Below are positions 13,901 through 25,900 of a DNA stretch of 64,000 nucleotides, one piece after another. The translations under genes were made by a program, and so were the position numbers. The number at the start of each line of letters is the position of its first letter. Position 1 is the first letter of the stretch. The DNA is taken from NCBI GenBank assembly GCA_021014325.1, contig CM037467.1:12859273-12923272 (forward strand), read 5' to 3'. The stretch comes from Plazaster borealis (taxonomy: Eukaryota; Echinodermata; Asteroidea; Forcipulatida; Labidiasteridae). The notes under the pieces are model-generated. The model was not told the origin of the DNA. It did not search any database and saw only the letters and a program-made list of their open reading frames with translations.

Positions 13901-16900
13901 CACACACATGGTACCGAAAGTGAGCACACACACACACCCACATGTGTAAACACCGGCAATCGTGGACCCTCCTTTGTTCAACTCTTTGTGTTAGCAACCG
14001 TGGACCACAATGATTTCCTTTGTGATAGCAACCGTGGACCTATTATCCCTTTTGTTATAGGTCCACGGTTTGAATGTGGATCCCACACACACACACACAC
14101 GTGTGTAAACACCGGCAATCGTGGACCCTCCTTTGTTCAACTCTTTGTGTTAGCAACCGTGGACCACAATGATTTCCTTTGTGATAGCAACCGCGGACCT
14201 ATTATCCCTTTTGTTACAGGTCCACGGTTTGAATGTGGATACCTACCCACGCTCACACACACACGGAAGGACAAGGCAAACACTATATGCCCCTTCGGCT
14301 TGCCTCGCCGGCGGGGCATAAAAATGTAATAATTATCCCCTCCCTCCATCACCCACATGAAAGAGGAATGCACCCCAAGGATTCTATTATTGAACAACAT
14401 GGGTCAGAGAGAAGCTTGGCGTGCTAACAACAGACCTTCCATTGTCTACTTTCCAACTTTTCTCAAATTGCGTCTTCTTTTGGTATGCAGCATCAACAAG
14501 AATACTAGTTAGCTCGCCCACTTCTTAATGTCTCCTTCTTTGTCTGTCTCCGTTTCAAAAAGTTTCAGCGAAACTCCGTCCAACTGAAGAGCGGCTGTAA
14601 CCGAAACGAATCTCCAAAGTAAGAGGTGTCTAGGGTTTCTAACTTCGAGTTTGTCCATCTCAGAAGAGGACAAAATCTGCATTGGAGAGGACGGACCTCT
14701 CAGAAGACATCCTGTATGAAAATTCAGTTCACTAAGGGATCAACGTTGCTAAAAGAGGATAGCATTTCAGTTTGGAGAGGGGCTTTCAAGTGTTCATCGA
14801 GGAGCGTGCCGTATCAAGTTGGAATGACAGGTCGACTGAGGAAACGGAGAGAAGATGGGAGAGTATTTTGATACTCGTCTTGGACTGTTTCGTTTGGTGA
14901 CACTGTGTGCATTTGTAATGTTCAGGATGATTGATGGTGATGTTGGATTAGGATGTTTATAGCAAACTCATGCGAGAATTTTATTTTGTTTTGTATCTAT
15001 CCTTGACAACTGTAGACTTCTTTAGGTTGTTGACCGGTTGCGTGACTTGTTGATGTATTTGCTCTCTTGCGTGTAGTTCCATCGTGGAGCTGAGTTGAGT
15101 CAATGACCAGACCGGAGTCAGTGACCAGCCTGAAGTGTGACTCAAGTCGCATGATCTCGGATGAGCTGTTACTGTTTGAATCGATGTCACAGAAATAGAC
15201 TCTATTTATTTATTTGTTTATATTTTTGCATCATCAGAAGTCCATAATAAAGAAGGGGTAAAAAAGGACTGGTAATTACCCCTGAAGATTTAGTGGAATT
15301 CTCCAGGATTTCCCAACTTGAAGAGAGATAATTAAAGCATCAAACATCAAGATAAATTACTCCCTTCTGACATGTTTATGACTTTACCTGTATCCTCTCT
15401 TTTTTAAAGACCTACTTGAATACAATTTATCAAAGAAGGAAAATTATACAATGAAGAAATGGGAGTATATAATTAATTGGGGGGGGGAACTGACAAAATC
15501 CTCAAAAGGTTTTAGACTGCCAAATTTGATGAAATTCACAGGTTTGTTGTGTGGTGTGTTTATTGAAAACTGAGGCCCTCTTTTACACCTCTGCTTCCGC
15601 TCAGGCTCTGTGCACATGTTTGAAGCCCTGTATAGACCAATTGTGCATGTTTTCAAGATAAGTGTGGAGCCGGAGCCTAAGCCAGAGCCATAATCAAAGC
15701 CATAATCATTGAAAGGGCCTAAGAGGATTGGAATTAGTTTACCTCAAAAACAAAAACAAACACTTTCCCTTTAAAGGCAAAGTATACCTTTGGTTTTTTG
15801 AACCATTTGATTGTTTTAATCCTTTATAAATGAAGATACATACAACAAAACTTACCTGTGAAAATTTCTATTTCAAAAGGTGAAAGCATTTTTGAGATAT
15901 TGCCGAAAATCTGGAGCAGTTATGTCCAAGCAGGAAGAATAATCCGTAATTGGAATACACAATCCGAGAAACATTTAATGCAGAAACGTTTCTTAGATTG
16001 AAATGTTTTTAAATCCCTCTCTCTAAAACCACATTCCTTTGAAGGGAATTGTTTCTCAAAATATTATACATTATCAACAGCTGAAGTGCTTCTTACCAAG
16101 TATGTTTTTCTGGTCATTCATTTTTGGAGTAATTACCAAAGGTATACCCTCCCTATAAATCCATTTTGTCAAATTATATCTGGCACTTCAAAAATGACAA
16201 AATACATGGATAGTCATGAACATTGTGTAATATAAATGTTGATTTCGCTCGGCAGTTTACTAAGCCTTATTTCACACTCGAAAAAATATAAATATTGCAT
16301 GAGACATTATCCGTTCCGCTAAGTAGTTAATTTATTATAATAACACATCAGCTAAACATACATTTCAAAGTTCATTTCCTGCAATTTGTGAAACTAAAGG
16401 AGAGGCAGATCAGTTGAACTTTGTTCCTCTTAATTACAATTGTTGTTTTTGTTTTTTTATTCTTCTAATGTATGCTAAATTTTGCTGAAGTGGAAATTAT
16501 TTTTAAAACCCATACCAGACATAATTTACAATCAGTTCTAAATTCATCCATTTGTTGAAGTACTGATGACACAGGGTCATGCCTCGCCTCAGTCCATTCT
16601 AAATTAAAGTCAAGCATCCGTTCTTTTATTAAAAAGGCTTTTACAATTCGACGGGTACTTGGCAGAAGGACATTTTGCTGATCTTTTTGTCAGGCACGTT
16701 AGTCCCAGTTGAAGGTTGTAAATAATAAAATGGTTACTAAAATGGTGTGTCGTGACCGAGCAGTTAAGTGCTGGTTGCTGAGTCATCATGGTGTGGGTCC
16801 GAATCCCGGTCATGACACTTGTGTCCTTGAGCAAGACACTTCACTTTAATTGCTTCTCATCACCCAGGGGTAAATGGGTACCTGTGAGGGCAGAGATGGT

Positions 16901-19900
16901 TCTTGTGATTGATTTAGCTTAGTGTGCTTTGGCAGCACAGGCTGTATACTCCCCAAGGAGCTGAGATGGTTCAAGGAATGAAATAAATGGCCCATTGACC
17001 AGGGGTAATAATTTTTGAAGCGCAATGATCATTCTGTGGAATTGCGCTATATAAGAGTCGAAATTATTATTATTATTATTACTATAAACAAAACTGCATA
17101 TTAACTGTTTTATGTCTGTTGCTATAACAATAATAAATAATATTAATAATAATATCGACTCTCAAATAGCGCAATTCCAAAGAGTGATCATTGCGCTCCA
17201 ATCATTATTACCCCTGGTCACCGGGCCATTTATTTCATTCCTTAAACCATAGAGCAAGGACAGCTTAAACCATCTCAGCTCCCTGGGGAGTATACAGCCT
17301 GTGCTGCCAAGTAACGTAGCACACTAAGCTCAATCAATCACAAGAACCATCTTTGCTCTCACAGGTACCCATTTATACCCCTGGGTGAAGAGACACAAAT
17401 GTAGTTAAGTGTCTTGCTCAAGGACACAAGTGTCATGACCGGGATTCGAACCCACACCCTGATGACTTGGCAACCAGAACTTGAGTCCGATGCACTAAAC
17501 CGCTCGGCCACGCCATTAGCCAAAATGTTTTTGCATTCACATTTGTAATTAAATCTGTCTTCGTTGGCTTATGAAAGGAACAATGAACTTTTCACACTCA
17601 CATTCCTTACATATTTTTTGCACATTTATAGCTTGGATGTCTTTGGGGGCGCACTTTCATTACACCTTTCTGCCGGGCACACAATGAACTGTTTTATTCT
17701 AATTGTCAAATTTTGATACAAAATAATTTACAAAGATATTGACAAAATCGAGAGACCACTACCATTAGGGCTACAATCACGGCCATATCTCATTGGGCCC
17801 CCCCCCCCCCCCCGCCCCCCGATCCCCGTTCAATGTTGGCTCTCATTGTGCGGTCTGCTCTCCTAGCGGGGGAGCGGTGGAACCAGGGAGGGTAGTTTAT
17901 TGTCAAGTGGCCCAAGCAGTTCGGCCGGAATTGTAGATAGCTCAGTTGGTAGAGCGTTAATCCAGGGGTCACAGGTTCAATTCCTGCTCTAATCAATTGT
18001 TTTTGTTCAAGTCAAAATTGTTTAAAATTTACCCAGTCAGTTTCCCTTGTGGTTGATTACTTGGTATACAAAACAATTCACATACCTGTTCCAAATTAAA
18101 TAAAAGTATCTGCTCTTTAAAAGGACTTTTATTACAAAATAAATTAAGGGTCAAATTTTAATGGAAAATTTCTGCAGATACTCATCTTATTGCTTTTAAC
18201 GTTTAAATCTACTCGCTCCTTATTCGTATAAATCCAGAATCTAAAAGAATCAGGACATTTGCGACTTCCTTTCTAGTGGAGGGAATCCATTATCATCCAT
18301 TAAAGTTTTGTGAGCGTGATCCGCACACAATAGAAATCAGAGGCCGTCTTTAAATGAAGAGCGTTTTACAATAAACGGTATTGATTGGAAATGTTTACAT
18401 TTGTAGACAATGGATTGTTTGTCCGACTAATATACAGCGCAGTCGTTTTTGCATGAATGAAAATTATGTTTGACGAGTAGGGAGCGGACGAGGCAGTCTC
18501 ATCGGAGATTGCGGTATTGACGAGTGTTAGGGATAGGTAGTATTAATATTTCGTTCTGAAATACTCCCCTCACGAGAGAATATATGGGTCTCCGAATATT
18601 TGCTGAATTATAAATTTTCTGCGGAAAATAAATGTATGACCGTGCACAAAAAAGCCCTGACATCATCAGACACCCTCAAAACCATGGCCAATGTATTAAT
18701 CAAATCTTCACAGTTTGGTTTATTTGGGCTTCGGGGCGAGCTTGTGTTCGGGGAGGGGGAGGGGATAGTGAAACGTTCCAGTTATTCATTGTGCCAGCAT
18801 AAATGTATCAGCAGGTGCTGAATTAAATTTGCTAGGGGAGGGGGTGGGTGGGTATGTACCCCTCTGGATGTGCTGTTGAGGAATAAAGCAAATTCGCCAC
18901 CCCAAAAATAGTTATGTATCGCTAAAACCTTTCAATGAATTTTGAGGTCCTCTTTCCTAGAGACATAGTCCTTTTACCTACAAGATGGCCACATTTTTTC
19001 AGTTCGTCCCTTCGTCGCAAGGTCGAACACGACAGGTTGATTTTCATTACGGGGATCAACCTTTTGACAAGCCAGTATCCAGATGATTGGATTTCACAAT
19101 AAAACAAACGCATCAATTCCGCAGTCGTCTCGGATTTTGACTGACACAGAGAACTCTGCAGACAGTGTAATTCTACTGAAAAAATGCTGAATGTGTGAGA
19201 AACAATTGAATTGTTCTAATAATATGTCTATGCTCTCTGGCGATTAACATTTCAAAGTTGTAGACTGGCAATTTTTGTTTAAAGATGTGACTTTAATTAT
19301 TGACTCTTATGGTGTGCACAACTTACGACTGAAAAAATTAAAGTTTACAGATTTTGTAATAACTTAATTAAGATGGTCATGGTGGAAAAGTTCCCTTGAA
19401 AAAATGTTTGCCTGAAATCCTATTGTTTTTGAGAAATTATAATTTTTAATGTTTATATTTTTTTGCATATTGGCCGAAATTTGCGAGTATTGGCCCGCTA
19501 CGCTAGCTTGTGCATGGGGAGAACCCTGTTGGGTTGTAAGCATCGCATGACTACCGATGTTCTCACTTATTCACAAGGAAAGCTGGGGCATGACTCCATG
19601 GCCTTGTTAGCGAAGAATGGTGCCCATGGGCATAAATTGCAGCCTTAGACTACGCCATGAAATTGGTCCCTGACATTTACATGCAAATTACGTACAATTG
19701 TACATGTGTGCCCTGGACGGGTTTTGAATGCCTCCCCTGTTTAAGCGGCATCAATTAGTTTATGGAGGTATTCGTGCCTTCGTCCGGGAAGCGTTCTACA
19801 TACTGATGAAGTTGTGTGAACGACCGTTATCCAGTTTGATCTTGTCTTTTGCATAATGAATACTATCTTCCTCTACTTTTATGTAGTGTTTATGTTTAGG

Positions 19901-22900
19901 TGTGGACCTCATGCAAGAGCATCTGCTGCAATTCAAATCAAATGGAATTTCAATATGAATTGGAAGTTCAACAGACACTAATTCTGGGCCCAATTTTCAT
20001 AAAGCTGTCTTAGCACAAAATATTGCTTAAACATTTTCTGCTAAGCAAAAATGAGCAGTATCCATGATGGTACATGTGATATGGTCTTTTGGCCGGTAAC
20101 GGCACTCCTGGTGTTCAGTTGGAAATTTACATTCGACCGCAGGCCTGAGGCCGGCGATTTTAGCATTTGGCCAGCAAACTCAAATGTTGACTTTGAGTCT
20201 TCTAAATATATCCAAGCCCTCTAAGAATGGATACTCAAAAAAACAAAATAGATAAATCTTCTCTTTGTGCTTGTATAAATAAAAACACTTCGTATGTTAA
20301 ACTGTGCTTATAGGTTTTTTTTCTCATTTTGATTCTGGTCTTGTAAAAACAAAATTCTGGTCTTGTAAATATTTTGAGCTACAAGCCCTACAGTCTTGTA
20401 AATTTTTCCCAAAATTTGAGCCCTACACTGTGTTGCCATAATTGTCTTCCCCATTCAGTTCAATGCAGCCAAACTGAGGCAGGAAGGAAGAAGTTAGTCT
20501 GGTCCCTCTTTGGAATGGTTGAAATCCATGCTCAGGATTACAACTGCACAGAGGGAACTAGACAAATACGATTGCCTTCTGATATAGTTTTGTCGCACTT
20601 CATACCATCCCTTTAAAAACTCTGTTTTCTTTTTTTACTGATTGCAGTTTTCCGACAGGGAGACATCGGCACAAATTGGTACGCAGTTCTCTCTGGAACA
20701 TTGGACGTCAACGTTTGCGACAGGGAAATTGGAAATACCAAGGTAATCTTGCCTGTCAACAAATTTGATTGGTCAATCCCCCTTATGAAACCTCCCCCGC
20801 TCCTCCATCTAACAAGAACTTGGCCCAGTTTTAGAGAGCTACTAGGGCATCATAACAATTTGATGAGCATAAAAAACTCATGCTTTTAATAAAAACAGTT
20901 TACCAACCAGAATACCATGGGATGTCTGTTGTTTGTGACTGAATCACCACTAATTTGCTTAGTGTACAAAAATCATTCAGCCCAACAAGACATCTGAAAT
21001 AGGACCGTGAATACTAAAAAGGGTTGAGGACAAAAAAAGGTGATCAGTAAAAGCTTTTGTTGCTTTTTCTTTACAATCTTGAATAAATGTTATATTTCCT
21101 TCTCACTAGATTATATCATAAAAAGAAGAGAAAAAAACAGTAAACAAAAAAATTGCGATTAAAACGTGGACAGCCAGGATGAGTTTGCAGTATTTTTGAC
21201 CTCATGATGAGGGCTTATGTGGACCAAATTTACGTGATGCGAAACAAGTAAAATGAAAAAAGATTTCATTGTTGTTATTATTAGGGCCTATTATTATATA
21301 TTTGGCCATCGATACAAGAAAACAACACACAGGCAGTCAAAAGAAGACAAAAGTTTAATTGTGATGGAAAGAAAGTGCCCTCATGCTGTCAAAGTAAGAA
21401 TTCATAAACAGATTGCATGGCCACACAGTTTTCAGAATGGGAAAGAGGACTCTTGACGGTGCTATTGTGATCTGTTTTGGGGGGGTCGCCATTTCCACAC
21501 AAAAATAACGTGTCCATATGATCAGTTTGTCACTAAAATAAAGAGTGCATGAAAGGGTTAACTAAATATGGAAGTCAACAAATTGCAAACCCACATCTGG
21601 AAAATTTGTGACCACGCATCTACTTTGATTTTAATACTCCCATACTCTTTTTTTCTCTTCTCTCATCTGTACATTCATGTGGAAATTTATGGATCCGTTG
21701 TTTAAATTGAATTGGGGTTTAACTTGATCTCTCTACCAGGAGGCGGTGACGATATGCACGCTCGGAGTTGGCACGGCATTCGGAGAGTCCGTCCTGAACG
21801 ACTCCCCACGTCACGCTACCGTCGTCACCAGCGAGTTCTGTGAGCTTCTCCGAGTCGAACAGAAAGACTTCAAAATGATTTGGGAGGTAAGAATAACTTA
21901 AGGTCGCATAATTGTGGAAAATCGCTCGAAGGAAGTGTCTTTTGAATTAATTCAATGCTCTGCTCTCATTGTCTTGTTTTGTTGCTTACACAAGAGAGTT
22001 CCTAAGCACAAAAACAAAATATGCAAAAAAACCCGAAAACAATCAAAAGCAAATTTTTCTGGGAGGAAATGTTAGGTACAGGTAGAGACGTTCGGACCAA
22101 AAAATTCTGGTGTGTTAAAAAAGGTTTAAAACCTCTCAGGGGCCTCCCAACCAAGTCTATCCTACGTTATTTTTTTAGCAGGTATGTATTGTTACATACC
22201 TGCAAAAAAAATAACGTAGGATAGACTTAGTTGGGAGGCCGCCAAGAGGTTTTAAACCTTTTTTAACGCACCAGTACCTGCTGGGTCTAATTTGAACCAA
22301 TTCAAAGGTAAAATGTATGAAGCGTGACTAGCACATTAGGCCAACTCTTTTTTTATAGCATTTCCCTTATCCAAAGTTGGAGAATGCAAAGGCAAACAAA
22401 TTTACCCCTTGGGCTACTTTTGGTTATCACGCACCCAATCTATTGTATAAATACCCCAACACAGCTTATTGTGTCATAAATGTCGAAGTACATAATGGTT
22501 GGTGTTCACAATCATAAAATGTTTTTTGTGTAGTAAGTTGATTTTGACATTGGTACTTCCTCATTTGAATACACCTGTCATGAGTTACTGCACCATTATT
22601 TGTATGTCGGTAGACGTGTTCGAAACCAAAACGGAGAAGTGGGAAGCATTTAACAAACTGCTGGTTTCTATTTGATTCGACGATGCCCCAAAGATTCTCT
22701 CGATAGTGACATAGAAATGAGGAATCAGTCGTTGTCGAATTTGAACAACTGTTTTCCCCAAGTGGGCTCTGCTATCCCGTTATGAACTCTGGCTCAACAA
22801 GCTTCCATGGCGGCAGAACAAGTTTCAGAAAGGCTGCTTTCGAGAGATTTACCTCAGTGCGTCGCGGTATTGTCAATGGATTGCACGTACGAAAGAACTC

Positions 22901-25900
22901 TTCGTATGACTTGTCTAAGTTTCAGGTTGATGAAAGTTATGCCTCAATACCTGGACAATTTAGGGATCTGCAGGATGTCGAAGAAAAAAAGGAGGTAAGC
23001 AAAAGCAGTCATGTTGCAAAGAACTACACTTTGGGGAACTCTGGGAAAGTTGCCAGTGGTCTACTGTAAACCATAGAAATTGCATCAACAGAGCATTGAA
23101 TTTGTATTGTTAACATTCAACAAAAAGGCCTATTCGGTTTTGGCATAATGCCTATTCTAGAAACAACGTATTATATTGCATTGGAGAAAGACTCCGCTGG
23201 GGTAGAAACATCCGGCCATTAACTATTTTGTGCATTTTTACCGTAGGTCCTTTTGGTTGGTAAGCAGTTGCAACGGCTAAAAAAACTTCTTTAAGGGTTG
23301 AAAGAAACAAAATATCACTTGGTAAGAAGCACTGCAGCTGTTCATAACGTATAACATTTTAAGAAACGATTCCATTTTAAGGAATGTGGTTTTAGAGAAA
23401 GGGATGCAAAAAATGATCAATCTAAGAAATTTTTCATGCAGGATTTTAAAAACAATCGTATACTGTGCCTTTAAACCTTTGAGGTAAAATCTGTCACAGT
23501 TGTTTTCGCTACACAAATAAACAAAGATGTCATCACAATTCAACCTTAAGATTGTTGACTGTCACTTAGGAACTGTTATTGTTTCATGTTCAAAGTCCAC
23601 TTAAAATGGTTGTCATTAAAGGGATTGTATACATTTGGTAATTGGAACCCACTGTTTGTTTCAATCCTATTTAGTTGTAGATATCAATAAAACTAACCTG
23701 TGAAAATTTCATTTCAAAATTAAGGTGGTAGCGTTTTTTAGATATTGCCGAAAATCTGGAGCGGTTAATGTCCACGCAGGAAGAATAATCTGCAATTGGA
23801 AAACACAATCTGAGAAACGTTACTCTCAGTAATGCTTCTCAGATTCAAATTTTTGAGGGATAAAAAGTGATATCTTTTTCCATAACTGCAGTACTTCTAA
23901 GAGAAAAGTTTCTCAAATAGAATTATACTATCCAAAGCTGCTGTACTTCTTTACTAAGTAAGTTTTTATTGCCACTAATTTGCAGTGAGTCATTACCAAG
24001 TTTGTACAGAAAAGCATGTGAGCACAAAAACTTGCAAAGCACAGAAAACTGTTGCTTAAAGGCACTGAACACGTTTGGTAATTGTCAAAGACCAGTGTTC
24101 TCACTTGGTGTATCCCAACATATGCATAAAATAACAAGCCTGTGAAAATTGCGGCTCAATTGGTCATCAAAGTTGCAAGAAAATGATGAAAGAACAAACA
24201 CCCTTGTTGTACAAATTTGTGTGCTTTCAGATAGGAATAAAAGGCTTCTTGGAAGAAGTCTTTTATTATTTTAGTGAGAAATTACCTCTTTCTCAAAAAC
24301 TACGTTACTTCATAGGGAGTCGTTTGTCACAATGTTTTATACTATCAACAGCTCTCTGTTGCTCGTTACCAAGTCAGTTTTTATGCTAATATATATTTTG
24401 AGTCATCACCAAACGTGTACAGTGCCTATAACAGAGACTGGTGATTTCTAAGCGCAAACTAAGCAACTTCATTAGTGTTTGGGGAGGGGAGATGATCTTA
24501 ATGCCAAGGCCGACCCTTCCCTGTCACAACAAACTTCACTTTTAATCATCTAAACCCTGTCAAGGAAGACGCTGCCCTGTCATGAGTGTTTGACAGCCCA
24601 ATGAAACAGGAAAATAATGAACCATTCTTGTATAGCGCATATCACATTCACAGAGAAGTCTCTATGGGCTTCTAAGTAAGATGAAACTAGAGAAGTTATA
24701 GTAAGAAAATATAGACAATTAAGTACATGAAGGAAAATTTAGTTGACACAAGTAAGAAATACTGAAGGCTATTGCAACAATAAATGTGTTTTGAGCATTT
24801 TATTAAATGAATTCACTGTTTCTACTTGTTTTATGTTGTCGGGAAGACTATTTCATAATTCTGCTGCTGCTACTGCATAAGCTCTGGCCCCATAAAATCT
24901 AGTGAAAGTTGAGGAACGTACATGTACTAAGAGAGACTTGGATTTGAGCAGAGATTTCGAACTGGATGATAATTTTGGATGAGGTCTTTGAGATATGTAG
25001 GGCCTAAACCTTGCAAACATAAGAATGTTAACAAAAGTATCTTGTATTGAATACGACATTTGATCGGAAGCCAGTGTAAGGGAGAAATTAATGGGAAATG
25101 TTATTAGAGAAGATACAACCTTTTAAAGTATGCTCATAGATTGGTTTTCATCAACGTAATGCTGATTTATAGACAAAAATGTCAAAACAGATACAATAAA
25201 AGTCACCTGTTAAAGTTTCAGCTGAATTCAGTGTCTACTTGTTGAGAAAACAGCCAAAAAACTGTCACAGTATTTTTATCAAGAACATTGAATCTATCTA
25301 CGTTTAGCGAGGTGACAGCGGGTACCAACCGCATCTCTGGCCGCAGCATCACAAATGGACTCCATGGAAATTTAAATCTAAAAACAGTCCCCTTCAGGTG
25401 ATCTTTGGAGATTCAAATTTGTTGATATAAATTTTATTGATTCCTAATAAACATGGGTACTTCAGACCAAATAATTTCAGAGGATGCTTAATAACTACTA
25501 TAGTATTACCATCTTTTTAACAAGTAGGCTTTCGGATGAAATTACACAACAATTTTTCATGACCCTACCTTTAATTTCGTTTGAAATGATCATCTTATTG
25601 TCTTAGGATGGCTTTATAGGTGGTGGTCAGCCAAGGAATGGTGTTTTGCCCAACAGGGGTAGCCTTTTTGACCAAGAAGTTATCAACGTGCTTTTTTTTG
25701 TGTTGGCAGTAGAAAGAGGAAGGCCAGAATTCAAAGCAAAACAATTTTACAAAAAAGGTACCATATTTGCTTCACCCAATGTGTGAAGGTGGTTTTTTTC
25801 TGATAAGAAGAGTATGTTTTATCTGACAGGGATAGCCTTTTAAGGCCAGAATTCAAAGCAAAACAATTTCACCAAAAGGTACCATATTTGCTTCACCCAA

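Larger units (their letters stand above)
4979..20647 (+). other. intron 1 (15.7 kb)
   Basis: GT-AG intron between CNB-A exons. Its recognisable content is repeats, with at least ten element copies listed separately. Stretches about 14330-15700 and 18080-19430 look non-repetitive and somewhat more complex, but contain no exon I can support. The open frames in this intron are short and lack matching splice signals. Confidence 0.85.

Noticed and set aside
13540..14330. CRISPR array or coding repeat
   Set aside because: Units are about 145 bases with CA tracts and no regular spacers; open frames there are low complexity in eukaryotic intron DNA.
22807..22998. Overlapping frame with a better start context (tccATGGCGG) in the alternative exon
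   Set aside because: It reaches the donor in phase 2, incompatible with exon 4, and stops at once if unspliced.
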